The position numbers and the translations under genes were made by a program. A stretch of DNA of 55,640 bases from a virus: IMG/VR virus record IMGVR_UViG_3300042309_002031, positions 1 through 55,640 of that record; one strand, 5' to 3'. Position 1 is the stretch's first letter; the number at the start of each line of letters is the position of its first letter. The notes beneath the pieces were generated by a model. That model did no database searches. It worked only from the letters and a program-made list of their open reading frames with translations, and was not told where the DNA came from. Positions 27,701-35,739 of this stretch are shown here, one piece after another.

Positions 27701-30700
27701 GAGTATAGCTCCTGCAAAGTGTCCTATCGCATGACCAATTGGCTTGATTATCTTGTAAAACTGTTCGAAGCCTTCAGTCATGCTTTTTGCTTCCTTGAAT
27801 CCAAACAAGCCAGCGAAAGTCTTCCATAAATCACCCAGAGCGCTGCCGAGAGCCGCAAACGAATTTGCAAGAGGTTTCAACCAAGGTTCAAATCCTTTTT
27901 TAATTGCATCTCCAAATAATATAATTCCATACACTAACATACTTATGAATTCCGCCAGTGGCTGTTTGAGCCCCGTCAGCGTCAATAATCCAAAAAGCAA
28001 ACCATCAATTATTCCCGCTAATCCTCCGCCGACAGCAGAACTTATCTTCATTGATGTTGTTAATTCATTCACTCCATCTATGTTACTTTTTATCACCCCG
28101 GCAAAAACATCACCGGCCTTGTTCCATCCTTCATAAGCCCCCATCGCTCCATCTATTGCTGCAAATATTATGTTGAGCCATCCGCCCGTCAAGGCTCCGC
28201 CAATTCCTCTCAATCCAGTTCCTATTCCTCTGCCCATCATGCGGAATACATTAGATATTTTTTTCATATCAATAGCCGCATCTAAGCCTTTTCCTATTCC
28301 TGATATTGCTGATGTTATTTTCTTGACGTTGAATATCTTCTTCCAAGTTTCAAATTTGAATAGACTTTTTGCGGCATCAAAAATAATTGTGCCCGCCTTT
28401 GTCCAATTTTTTAAGTTGAACAATGCCTTGAATGCATCTTTTATGCCATGACCCGCACGATATGCACTTGCTGAAAATATAAGTATAGAATTTTTTAGAT
28501 ATCGGGATATTATAGACATGTAAGTTTTGAACATGTCGCCAAAATGCAATAAATTAACGCGAGTTCCGAATATGAAATCTTTGATAGATTTCGAAACTCT
28601 TCCGCTTGTTTTTCTAAAAAGATCGTTCAAATGTTTGAAGTTAACCTTAATCCTAAAAATTGTATCTTTTATTGATCTTGAAACTTTTTCTTTTCTAAAA
28701 ATATCGCCCAAATGTTTGAAGTTAACCTTAATTCTAAAAATTGCATCTTTTATTGATCTTGAAATTTTTCCGAACGCCTCCCCAATTTTTCTTTGTATGT
28801 TTTCAAATTTAATGCCCTCAATCATATCCGCTGTTTTTCCAAAGAAACTCTGGACGGCATCCCCGGACTTTAACAACCAATTTCTAATTGGCTCGTAAAG
28901 AAATTTATCTAGTTGCTTCGGCACATACTGGAGTTTTGCTTGCCTAGTTTTTCTAGCGGCCTCGCCCATGCCGCCGCTCATGTTGGCAAATGGATTAGTC
29001 GCCTTTCCGGCTCTCGCCACACCCGCTCCCGTACCTGCTGCCGCCGCGGGCGCTGCCATTCCTCCCAAACCCGCAAGCCATGCGCCTACTCCCTTGATCG
29101 GGCGGCCCAATGTCGCCCACAACGCGGCACTGTTGAGGGCGACTTGCATCGCGAGCAGACCCATGCCTCCGAGCAAGGCCATCGAGGAGGTGACATACCC
29201 AGAAATGAATTTTCTTACATTCTCATTGAATTGCAATATTGAAAGGTTAAGCTTTTTCTGAGGATCAGTATCGGCTTCTGTTTGTATTGCAAGTTCCTTC
29301 TGATCCTTGTCGAACTTGTCGTACATCTCATTGAAGGTCTTTGTATCTCCCGTCTTTAAGGCCTTGAGCATTCCACTGTAATCTCCGACATCCATTCCTT
29401 TTTCTTTCTGAGCTTTCATTAAATTTTCAACACTAGCAGTCATGCTGTTTTCGAAGAACTTCTGCTCTCCCATACCCGAAACTTGAGCAGCCATCTGCTC
29501 CTTGGTTCCACTAAGCCCAAACTTCTTCGCCATCTCCGCAGACCCGGAGGCCATGTTGATCATGGCGGCAGACATGTCTTGTTTGCTGTTTTTGAAATCG
29601 TCACTCTCATATAGTTGCTTGGCGGCATCTTGGAGACCCATATCCCCAGAAGTTTTTTCGCGCAGCGCAGAAAGGGCATTTTGCCCCGCGCCCATTATCG
29701 CTTGATCTTTTTGCTGTAATGCTTGTTTCTTTTCCTCCTCGGTTCCGAACTTTGAATTGGCTCTCTGATCTAAATCATCTAAGGTTCCGCTCAGACCCTT
29801 ACTTGCCTTTTCGTGCGTGGATATTAGATTTTCTAATCCTGCTATGCTCGTGCCTCTAGCTCTGGCGAACACGGCCAAGGATCTCCTTTCCTCCTTGGAC
29901 ATTGTCTTAAAATCAAAATCTTTTGTGTCTTTGCCAACAACACTAGCCACCATTTCTTTCATTTTTTCAGCTATGTCGCCTTGGTCTTGTCTAGTTTTGC
30001 CGAACTCTCCGAAAAGAAGCCTTTGTGAAGCGTCGCCACCAATTCTGTTCGCGACATCGTATAGCGTAGACCTTGTTCCAGCGTCTGCATTCTGAAGGGC
30101 TTCATAGCTAGACATCGCTTCTGTGAATTTAATATTTTCTTCAAACCCTGTCTTCTTAAATTCTGCGACCATTTGAACGGCACTTCTTGCGGCGTCGGAG
30201 GTCAGCGTTCCTTGATTCCTCATATTTTTGAGGATTCCTTCAGAAGACTTCATTGCTCCAAGAAGTTCGTCTCCCGTCACTCCCGTGGAAAGAGCGACAT
30301 CTCTCATGCTCCTTGAGAGATCGCTCATCTGGTTTGCGCTCATACCGAGAGTTCTATGCCAATCTCCGAATAAATCGGCTGTCTGTTGGGTCTCGGATCC
30401 GATCATCGTGGATAAATGCAAGCCAGACTTCAGAACCTTAAGGCCGTCCTTCTGATTCTTGAATCCCTTCTTGAAATTAGATATGGCGGCTTTATTGAGA
30501 GCATCCACAGACTTTCCGGTCTCGCTCACCACCGAACTGCCAAGGTTGGCGAATTCTCTCTGCATGTCTTTGAAATCGCCAGTCACACCTTGGGTTTGGA
30601 ACGCTATCTCTCTCATCTCTTGTCCGAACTCTGTTGCGTCGGAAACCGATCCGGCAAAAATTTGTTGCATGATGTTGCCTTCGCCGCCGGATATCATGTT

Positions 30701-31342
30701 GCTAACGCCCATCGCAAACTTAGCCGACTTTGTGCCGAAATCGTCCCAGAAGCCTTTATTTACATATTTGGCCATGTCCTTGCCGTACTTATCGTAATTT
30801 CTTGGCGGTTCTAGCGGATCCGGGTCATCACCACCACGACCACCACCACCACCACGACCACCACGACCACCACGACCACCACGACCACCATCACCGCCAT
30901 CACTTTTCGGAGACAATGCTGCGGCGGCGTTCCTTTCGCGTTTGCTTTCTGGACTTATTGATGCGGTTCCGACTGCCAATCCTTTGAGATGTCTTGCTTG
31001 TTGTCTATTGGCGCCTAATATCTTACTAAGCAAATTGATCATGCCTTTATCTGTGCCTTCGGACCGCTCTGCCTTCCTAGAAGCAGCCGCTGGCTTCGTA
31101 GTCTTTTGCTTTTCAAGAGTCTCGCCAACCTCTTTAAGTTTGGTGACTAGATCCTTGAATTGGTCGGTGCTTTGCTCTATGTTCTCGCCAAGATCTTTAA
31201 ATGCTTGAACAACTTCTGGATCCAGACCCCCAGCCACCTTAGAAAAGTTGTCAACTACCACTTGCGTTGCAGACAATAAGGCAGCCTTCAAACTTTCGAA
31301 GGCGGCATCCATTTCTTTTATTTTTCCTAACGAGTCTTCCAT
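24746..31342 (-). CDS. Tail tape measure protein
   Basis: A 2198-residue protein, by far the largest here. The first 125 residues are helical, followed by a Gly/Arg-rich linker (about 140-175). A conserved tape-measure-like region (LSTMIGSETQQTADLFGDWH, LSRSMRDVALSTGVTGDELL) comes next, then long stretches of hydrophobic and amphipathic helices with glycine-rich segments (AAGGLAGGLAGAAAGASTGA). A three-fold repeat lies near residues 860-945, and NPFAxMxGGMGxAAR occurs twice (about 785 and 1560). Tape measure length sets tail length. No peptidase or lysozyme domain is obvious. The ATG overlaps the upstream stop (TGATG) with GGAG close by. Confidence 0.85.
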   Translation of the reverse strand: MEDSLGKIKEMDAAFESLKAALLSATQVVVDNFSKVAGGLDPEVVQAFKDLGENIEQSTDQFKDLVTKLKEVGETLEKQKTTKPAAASRKAERSEGTDKGMINLLSKILGANRQQARHLKGLAVGTASISPESKRERNAAAALSPKSDGGDGGRGGRGGRGGRGGGGGRGGDDPDPLEPPRNYDKYGKDMAKYVNKGFWDDFGTKSAKFAMGVSNMISGGEGNIMQQIFAGSVSDATEFGQEMREIAFQTQGVTGDFKDMQREFANLGSSVVSETGKSVDALNKAAISNFKKGFKNQKDGLKVLKSGLHLSTMIGSETQQTADLFGDWHRTLGMSANQMSDLSRSMRDVALSTGVTGDELLGAMKSSEGILKNMRNQGTLTSDAARSAVQMVAEFKKTGFEENIKFTEAMSSYEALQNADAGTRSTLYDVANRIGGDASQRLLFGEFGKTRQDQGDIAEKMKEMVASVVGKDTKDFDFKTMSKEERRSLAVFARARGTSIAGLENLISTHEKASKGLSGTLDDLDQRANSKFGTEEEKKQALQQKDQAIMGAGQNALSALREKTSGDMGLQDAAKQLYESDDFKNSKQDMSAAMINMASGSAEMAKKFGLSGTKEQMAAQVSGMGEQKFFENSMTASVENLMKAQKEKGMDVGDYSGMLKALKTGDTKTFNEMYDKFDKDQKELAIQTEADTDPQKKLNLSILQFNENVRKFISGYVTSSMALLGGMGLLAMQVALNSAALWATLGRPIKGVGAWLAGLGGMAAPAAAAGTGAGVARAGKATNPFANMSGGMGEAARKTRQAKLQYVPKQLDKFLYEPIRNWLLKSGDAVQSFFGKTADMIEGIKFENIQRKIGEAFGKISRSIKDAIFRIKVNFKHLGDIFRKEKVSRSIKDTIFRIKVNFKHLNDLFRKTSGRVSKSIKDFIFGTRVNLLHFGDMFKTYMSIISRYLKNSILIFSASAYRAGHGIKDAFKALFNLKNWTKAGTIIFDAAKSLFKFETWKKIFNVKKITSAISGIGKGLDAAIDMKKISNVFRMMGRGIGTGLRGIGGALTGGWLNIIFAAIDGAMGAYEGWNKAGDVFAGVIKSNIDGVNELTTSMKISSAVGGGLAGIIDGLLFGLLTLTGLKQPLAEFISMLVYGIILFGDAIKKGFEPWLKPLANSFAALGSALGDLWKTFAGLFGFKEAKSMTEGFEQFYKIIKPIGHAIGHFAGAILNGLVFGLIVVVKMIENFIWAIGKIGQALWQIGKVTGISSLISGFVSLVVGSFKFIYNTVSSIVTEVADWFDWLGSYLVWNSVIPDLCLAIGAFFAKMALKVLSTIGSFAFNLIKFFAMLPFRILGFFLKLPLRMAKGLFNAFVKSPIKMLGRFIKGAGKIWQKLSPYADDFFSMFKKNLYDYVMIATRSWKGLLDYISFGWFSKILGWFKGFGKWIDDYMWQPLKSLGGKVLKWADDYIVTPLRALGSKIAQLADDWLVKPISNAIQTISQKFSDYLFTPITNFMRRIGMLKDTAKTAGKVAAAGAKPATSAADDAAKAAGKAAQRGGWLRRMFGQTDDAAKAANPFAKMGGGMGKAARATSKAAASSADDAAKVVLSSADDIAKAAPKALGFLGKASKFVGVAAKKLPVIGPAIDFGVRYLIGGESVGKAATGAAGGLAGGLAGAAAGASTGAVVGAALAPFTAGLSLAIGPAVGGFVGGIAGSLGGGWLADSIYDNFGGALETVGSGLKSTFVDFPMWVGGKVKDGFNTVGSWIGEKAYGAYEAAGGAVDWALQKSKDLSDYMGKMLDPSAWGAWLGGLYDGMKSSLGGIWNWMKSWIPGLGAVEEAASGFKETAAEQAKTMGEKGPSSAHAAGSLYGAGANLMQGNVWEAGSKAGMAIQETGMAAVENAKIVGGAVQQGLSSAWSGLKSMFGYGEQQVEQGKAMEKTMEMGQNPGSIYVHDTHTEKVLEGVLSDLNNLKKLADPAKHIAFGSKLIEQNKEEALKTNDLIAQSNAAISPVLPTPTDASAWEPIKSVERNPEFIKAMSNLEADILNAGGGDLIPSASSASGLEDFLKKTQVGLEGKAAALTTPVGHHAVPMLRPEGESDVGAVQPMHLRDITESILRDKTSAQAGTNKLQSDELSRIEEASNQQVDELIRVRESIDKLVDLMRPKGSVLEGGGGSGPGSTRDPKTPVHAALFGNSRYGRVGDSENRSLVNPGK
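28525..28790 (-). repeat. Threefold internal repeat in the tape measure gene
   Basis: Three units of about 33 codons share S-K/R-S-I-K-D-x-I-F-R-I-K-V-N-F-K-H-L-x-D. The two upstream copies are very alike in DNA as well, so the duplication is recent. It may change the encoded tape length. Confidence 0.7.
30829..30895 (-). repeat. Gly/Arg-coding microsatellite in the tape measure gene
   Basis: CCACCACGA-type units repeat about seven times on the plus strand and encode GGRGGRGG in the linker behind the N-terminal helices. It is a likely slippage site that stays in frame. Confidence 0.7.
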
Positions 31343-31887
31343 CACTCTCCAGAGTTAATTTGACCCTGTTGGGGCTGATTTAAAGTAGTCATTTGGCTGG
31401 CTTTTGGATTTATTTGTTGTCTTATCTGCTCTTGCACTTGTCTTCTTATGATCTGAACCTCGGCGGGATCGTACGATCTCACTGCCGACATGATTCTCAA
31501 AAGGAAATTGCTGTCGAGAACCTTCATCTGGCGCACACCAATTCTCTTGTAGGAACGGTAGGCCGCCTTGAAGTTCTCGTCGTCGGAAACGGACTTGTAA
31601 GAAAAGCCCATTTTGCTTGTTCTTGCAATCAATTCTCTTATAGAAGGGAAGGTTAGTCTGTGGAGATTGATGCCGGATAATTTGTCCGAGGCTGGATCGT
31701 TATCGATTATTATTATTAGTGGATAGGGATCGTGCTTCCAAAATGTGTAGTTAAAACTGACGAGGCTGCCCTTGACCGCCACGAAGTTCCCCTTCATTCT
31801 TCGGTTGGGGTTGGCGGCAACGTCTTGACCCACCGGGGCGAAGAACTGCTCAAGTAAACTTTGTCTATTACGGGGTTGAAGCGCCAT
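31342..31887 (-). CDS. Conserved phage protein before the tape measure gene
   Basis: A 181-residue protein. VSFNYTFWKHDPYPLIIIID (about residues 43-62) and GINLHRLTFPSIRELI look like a small beta-barrel core. FKAAYRSYKRIGVRQMKVLD and the helical end (EVQIIRRQVQEQIRQQ) follow. I recall similar unnamed proteins next to tail genes in cyanophage-like myoviruses. Its stop overlaps the tape measure start, so it may be needed in matching amounts, for example as a tail or baseplate assembly factor. That role is inference. Confidence 0.6.
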   Translation of the reverse strand: MALQPRNRQSLLEQFFAPVGQDVAANPNRRMKGNFVAVKGSLVSFNYTFWKHDPYPLIIIIDNDPASDKLSGINLHRLTFPSIRELIARTSKMGFSYKSVSDDENFKAAYRSYKRIGVRQMKVLDSNFLLRIMSAVRSYDPAEVQIIRRQVQEQIRQQINPKASQMTTLNQPQQGQINSGE

Positions 31888-31927
31888 TGTTAGCCTACGG
31901 GTAAGCCCGGGTGGAGGTGGGACTACG

Positions 31928-31933
31928 TATATA
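31928..31933 (-). promoter_or_regulatory. TATATA late-promoter-like box
   Basis: TATATAC on the minus strand lies 40 bases before the ATG at 31887, upstream of the tape measure operon. No coding sequence covers it. Confidence 0.45.
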
Positions 31934-31960
31934 GGATTTTTGGCGGAAAATTTGATCGAA

Positions 31961-32422
31961 TTACATTGTGTTTGAAAGGTCTCCGGCGCTTCCGTTAACC
32001 ATTATCTTACTCTGCGGGTCGCCCGGGGTTGAATTTAACTCCTCTTGAGCCTCAGAACTTTTCTTGAAGAAGTTCTTGAACTCGTCCACGACCGCCTCCT
32101 TAATCTTCTCGGCAGCCTTTTCTCCCGACATGTCCGATATGAGGTCGGAAAAAATATCCTCTAGATCGAGCGAATAGGCTTGGCCATAGGGCTCGGTGGA
32201 ACTTTCGTTCTGTATCCTGTAAGCGAGGTTGGATCCGACCTTGTATATGCGCACGCCCTCGAAATTCAGTCCTTCTTGAGGACTTGAGAGGAAAATATAA
32301 GGACTATCGCTCTTGAGGAAGTCCTCTACTTTGAGTCCGCCATCCTTGAGTATGTCGCGTATTATCTCCAACTCCTCTCTGGCCCTCGCGTTTTTCTTGT
32401 CTATGAAGCTTGAAAATCTCAT
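31961..32422 (-). CDS. Unknown protein with capsid-targeting-like N-terminus
   Basis: A 153-residue protein starting MRFSSFIDKKNARAREE, with an AAGGTG site before the ATG. The first residues fit F-x-x-F-I, similar to the T4 capsid-targeting peptide. The rest is helical and acidic (AREELEIIRDILKDGG) with a central beta portion (EGVRIYKVGSNLAYRIQNES). No family recognised. Ends in a Ser/Gly-rich tail. Transcribed with 32425-34635. Confidence 0.6.
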   Translation of the reverse strand: MRFSSFIDKKNARAREELEIIRDILKDGGLKVEDFLKSDSPYIFLSSPQEGLNFEGVRIYKVGSNLAYRIQNESSTEPYGQAYSLDLEDIFSDLISDMSGEKAAEKIKEAVVDEFKNFFKKSSEAQEELNSTPGDPQSKIMVNGSAGDLSNTM

Positions 32423-32424
32423 TT

Positions 32425-32913
32425 TCACCTTGTGCTGTTGTAAAGGCTGGTCATCGTCTGTTTTTGATCTTCGCTGTTTTTCTTGTCATTCATGTACTTT
32501 GCGTAGGCTTGTTCTCTTTCCGAGAACTTTGGTGGATTAGGGCGCTTCCACTTGTAATGATCGCCCATTTTCACGTACCACATCGGAGGGGTTATCTGTT
32601 TACCCATATTGAAGGCTATCTGCCTATCCTTTAAGAATTCGCCAACCTTCTTCAACTGATAGTAGTACAAGTCGTAGTCTGAAATGTGATAGTCGGGACG
32701 CGGACCTATTCGGCTGTCAAATGGGATGTCGCTGAACTCACCTTGGGCATCCATAACCGGGGCTTGAGGCATTGCAGCCCCGACCTCTGACGGCCTCCCC
32801 AATAGTCCCGCCGCCGCCACCATAGGCATCACTGCTCTCTGCAATGACTTGGGGATCTTGACCTCGTCTAGCATTTCGGGGTGATTTTTCGCGAGATATT
32901 CTTCAAATTTCAT
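32425..32913 (-). CDS. Unknown protein with capsid-targeting-like N-terminus
   Basis: A 162-residue protein beginning MKFEEYLAKNHPEMLDE. F-E-E-Y-L fits the shared N-terminal peptide, and L-D-E at 15-17 matches the T4 prohead-protease rule. A hydrophobic alanine/proline-rich segment (VMPMVAAAGLLG) follows, then a tyrosine-rich part (YHISDYDLYYYQLKKV). It could be a packaged or head-related protein. Function unknown. Confidence 0.6.
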   Translation of the reverse strand: MKFEEYLAKNHPEMLDEVKIPKSLQRAVMPMVAAAGLLGRPSEVGAAMPQAPVMDAQGEFSDIPFDSRIGPRPDYHISDYDLYYYQLKKVGEFLKDRQIAFNMGKQITPPMWYVKMGDHYKWKRPNPPKFSEREQAYAKYMNDKKNSEDQKQTMTSLYNSTR

Positions 32914-32914
32914 T

Positions 32915-34189
32915 TCAGCACTGCCTCATGAGTAAGTCGTGGACGCTGTATACGCATCTCTTGAGTACCTTCAAGTCGCTCGGATTGCCGGGATAAGCAA
33001 ATTCCTTGAACTCGGTTCCTTGCATCGCCTCCGCCGCCTCCTTGATTGTTGACAGCCCGGCCGTGAGGAACAACATTCCGTTCCTTTTTTCCATGAACTC
33101 TATCTCGTCAAGTTCTGGATTGCCGTACTCGTCTTGACCTCCGGTTTCCTTCACGAAGTAGATTTTAAGGTCTATCATCGGCACTATTTGTCCGTCGTCG
33201 GTTATCATCGCCTCCGAGTTCTCGGATTTGACAGTTTTGACGAGCACTTTGCCTTCCGTATAGGCGCCTCTCAAGGCGTTGGACATGTCCCATCCGAGGT
33301 AGTAGATCGTTCCGTTGTCGTCCACGACGTTTATGATGAATGCTTGCTCGTCGAACTGTTTCGCGATCGATTCGACGACGATCCTTCTCCTAAGCACGTC
33401 TCGTTCTTCGGGGCTTCCCTCAGAAAGTCTCTTGAGCTCGGGCTCTGACAGATACCTCTCGGGATCGTCCTCCCTCAAACTCCAACTCCCAAGGGCGACC
33501 TCTCCCCATTCTGAGTTGAGCCTCGTGGACATCTTGATCGAGTATTCCTTGTCGTTGAATATGATATTTTCCTTGTCGGGGCTGCTACTGACTTGGACCG
33601 AACCCGTCAGCGCCGCGAGGAACTTCCTGTGTATCTCGCCTTTGTTCCCGCTGTATCCCATCATCCTGATAAAAGCCTCGTTTAGTCCAGGAACCGGCTC
33701 CAGTCCTTGAAAGACATGGTTGACGACGCTCGTAGCGGGATTGTTCTTGTCAAGCTGATCCTTGATGCTCTTCCTTATGTTCTTTGAGGCGCTCGCGACA
33801 TTGGCGTTGGCCCTCAAGAGTTGCACGTTCCAGTTGTCATCCACGAACTTCCTCTGGTACGGCTCCATCTCGTCCTTTTCCCTCATTGGAGATAACATTT
33901 CCATCAACTTGGCCGCATCGCCCTTGGTGCTTTCCTTGAAATAATTTGACTTCCACACCTCAAAATCCACATTGTCATCAGACTCCTCGGGCATGTCAGG
34001 AGCCTCGGGATCTTGCGAGACGTCGTCTTGGGCTTGGTCTTGGGCCGTAACATCTTCGCCCGGAGATTGTTGTCCGTCCGGCTCCATCTGTCCTCCGTCC
34101 ATTTCCGGGCCCGCTTGTGCGACGGCAGCAACCGGATCTACTTGTTCCGGACTCTCGGCCTCTAGCCAAAATTCAAGATTGTGGTTCAT
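32915..34189 (-). CDS. Unknown 424-residue phage protein with acidic N-terminal region
   Basis: It starts MNHNLEFWLEAESPEQ behind AAGGAAAC; the frame is open further upstream but overlaps the preceding gene. L-E-F-W-L resembles the shared N-terminal peptide. Residues 10-85 are acidic and low in complexity (Q, E, D, P). The later part is globular, with FLAALTGSVQVSSSPDKENI and a strand pair ending DDNGTIYYLGWD. Its position before the tail genes suggests a virion or morphogenesis role. No known family recognised. Confidence 0.6.
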   Translation of the reverse strand: MNHNLEFWLEAESPEQVDPVAAVAQAGPEMDGGQMEPDGQQSPGEDVTAQDQAQDDVSQDPEAPDMPEESDDNVDFEVWKSNYFKESTKGDAAKLMEMLSPMREKDEMEPYQRKFVDDNWNVQLLRANANVASASKNIRKSIKDQLDKNNPATSVVNHVFQGLEPVPGLNEAFIRMMGYSGNKGEIHRKFLAALTGSVQVSSSPDKENIIFNDKEYSIKMSTRLNSEWGEVALGSWSLREDDPERYLSEPELKRLSEGSPEERDVLRRRIVVESIAKQFDEQAFIINVVDDNGTIYYLGWDMSNALRGAYTEGKVLVKTVKSENSEAMITDDGQIVPMIDLKIYFVKETGGQDEYGNPELDEIEFMEKRNGMLFLTAGLSTIKEAAEAMQGTEFKEFAYPGNPSDLKVLKRCVYSVHDLLMRQC

Positions 34190-34635
34190 GTTTCCTTCTT
34201 CTCCCTCTGAATCTTTTCCATCAGTGACTTTCTGTTGATCCCGCTGGAGTCGTATATATTGATCGTATTTCCGCCTTTTTCTTTGCCCTTCCCCATCCAT
34301 GGTTGGAAGGTGTCAGGCTGCTTCAGTTTGACCCTCGTCATCAAGTCGGCTATCTTCGCCATCCTGTCGCTTGTCTCTATCTTCGTCTTTAGAAGATTAA
34401 CAAGCGCCTCCTTGCTGGCAGTGGACGAGTCTCCGTCGTTGAGGACCATGTTAGAAAAAGTGTCGACAAGTCCCGAAACTTGATTTCTGTCGTCGCGCAA
34501 ATTGTCCATTATCTCGCCGTAAACACCCAGAAGAGACTCGTCGCTAATAATAGACAGTTCTTGGGCTTGAGGCCTCGCGGCTGCGACCTCTTCCGCCCCG
34601 ATGACCTCTCCTCCCAACTCTAGTTCTTTATCCAT
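34186..34635 (-). CDS. Conserved phage protein, possible DNA-packaging or head accessory factor
   Basis: A 149-residue, mostly helical protein. The segment GEIMDNLRDDRNQVSGLVDT and KEALVNLLKTKIETSDRMAK, followed by IADLMTRVKLKQ, resemble an uncharacterised family of marine T4-like phages. Size and helical character would fit a small terminase-like or head accessory protein, but this is a guess. It overlaps the next gene by four bases (ATGA). A TATATA box lies only 6 bases upstream of the ATG. Confidence 0.55.
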   Translation of the reverse strand: MDKELELGGEVIGAEEVAAARPQAQELSIISDESLLGVYGEIMDNLRDDRNQVSGLVDTFSNMVLNDGDSSTASKEALVNLLKTKIETSDRMAKIADLMTRVKLKQPDTFQPWMGKGKEKGGNTINIYDSSGINRKSLMEKIQREKKET

Positions 34636-34641
34636 ACCAAC

Positions 34642-34647
34642 TATATA
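34642..34647. promoter_or_regulatory. TATATA box between divergent genes
   Basis: CTATATAG is a perfect palindrome. It lies 6 bases from the minus-strand ATG at 34635 and 31 bases from the plus-strand ATG at 34679, so one box may serve both directions. Confidence 0.5.
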
Positions 34648-34678
34648 GAATGACTTCTTACAATTGTCAAAGGCACTT

Positions 34679-35026
34679 ATGGACGAAGACCGCCCAGATT
34701 ATTCCTCGCTTCAAGAGTCAATTAATAAAGTAATAGACAAGGCAAAGTCAATCACAAAGAGAATCTCCGAAATGGAGAGGGAAATTGATGACTTGATTCG
34801 GTCAAAACACGATCTGGAGGCGAGGGTGAGAACCTTGGAGTCAGAAGACATTGAGGTCGTAAAAAAACAGTTGTATGAGATAGATAGTAAAGTCCGATCT
34901 TTCGAGTCGGATCACGACAAGAGAAGGCAGAGTTGGAACATGGTTCTCAACTTCTTCGTACAGTTGTTATGGGTTTCAATGGCCGCATGGCTACTAACAA
35001 AATTAGGACTACAAGGCCCTTTATGA
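34679..35026 (+). CDS. Coiled-coil protein with C-terminal membrane segment (XhlA/holin-like)
   Basis: A 115-residue protein. Residues 10-80 form a coiled coil (ITKRISEMEREIDDLIRSKH), and the C-terminus is one hydrophobic helix (VLNFFVQLLWVSMAAWLLTK) ending in a few polar residues. This architecture, coiled coil then one C-terminal helix, is that of XhlA-type holin accessory proteins, but it also occurs in other small phage membrane proteins. I chose the ATG at 34679 with AAAGG upstream; an in-frame TTG lies five codons earlier. Shares ATGA with the next gene. Confidence 0.5.
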   Translation: MDEDRPDYSSLQESINKVIDKAKSITKRISEMEREIDDLIRSKHDLEARVRTLESEDIEVVKKQLYEIDSKVRSFESDHDKRRQSWNMVLNFFVQLLWVSMAAWLLTKLGLQGPL

Positions 35027-35724
35027 ACTTCAAAGAATGGCTCTTATCTGAAATCGCGCAGAGAACAAAACTTTCTTCGGACACTGTTTCCGACAAAGCA
35101 ACTGCCTATGGGATTCCATTCGGAGGCGACAGAACTCCGGGTTTGGTCCAAGCGGCGGCCGGCGGTTTGGCAGGCGGTATAGGCCTTGGTGCTCGTAGAG
35201 CCTACGAACGTTCCGGAGGAGTTACAAGAGCAACTCCGCAAACAGCTGATCTTCCTTCACTGCCAAACAAAAAGGTTTCTGACGGTATTTCCTTGCCGCT
35301 ACAGTTGCCGGCCTTGCCCACGGATGAAAGTCCTTCGGGTAGACGCCAAGGCAATCCTCTATACAACATCACTTCCGCTTCGTGGAATGCTGTCAATAAT
35401 TTGACACACGACCCAGAAAATGATCCAAGAGTAAGAAAGGTTGGAGAATCCTTTAGAGAGGGAGATGGAAAATTCATCCCTCCGGCCTCTGGGAACCAAC
35501 AAGAACTAAACTTTGCAATATCTTTCACAAAGACCTTGATCCACATCATGACGGTTCAAAAGATGAATGATATTGACCCCGAGGTACTCAAGAAGTACGA
35601 CTTCGTAAATGCCCACACAGAAATGGAGCATGTCGATAAAGACAATGTTCTGACTTGTGTATTCTCTTTCAAGAAAAGAGACAACGTTCCGGACGGCATC
35701 AAGAGACAAAACGAACAAGATTGA
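35023..35724 (+). CDS. Unknown protein with capsid-targeting-like N-terminus
   Basis: A 233-residue protein beginning MNFKEWLLSEIAQRTK. F-K-E-W-L fits the shared peptide, and L-S-E at 8-10 fits the T4 prohead-protease rule exactly. A glycine-rich segment (AAAGGLAGGIGLGARR) follows, then a proline-rich linker and a C-terminal alpha/beta domain with FAISFTKTLIHIMTVQKMND. No catalytic motif recognised. The ATGA overlap couples it to the coiled-coil membrane protein. Good candidate for a packaged internal protein. Confidence 0.6.
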   Translation: MNFKEWLLSEIAQRTKLSSDTVSDKATAYGIPFGGDRTPGLVQAAAGGLAGGIGLGARRAYERSGGVTRATPQTADLPSLPNKKVSDGISLPLQLPALPTDESPSGRRQGNPLYNITSASWNAVNNLTHDPENDPRVRKVGESFREGDGKFIPPASGNQQELNFAISFTKTLIHIMTVQKMNDIDPEVLKKYDFVNAHTEMEHVDKDNVLTCVFSFKKRDNVPDGIKRQNEQD

Positions 35725-35739
35725 GGAGAAGGAAGAAAC

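Noticed and set aside
34186-34635. Small terminase subunit
   Set aside because: The helical character and size would fit, but no HTH or large terminase is visible in the window, so the name is not justified.
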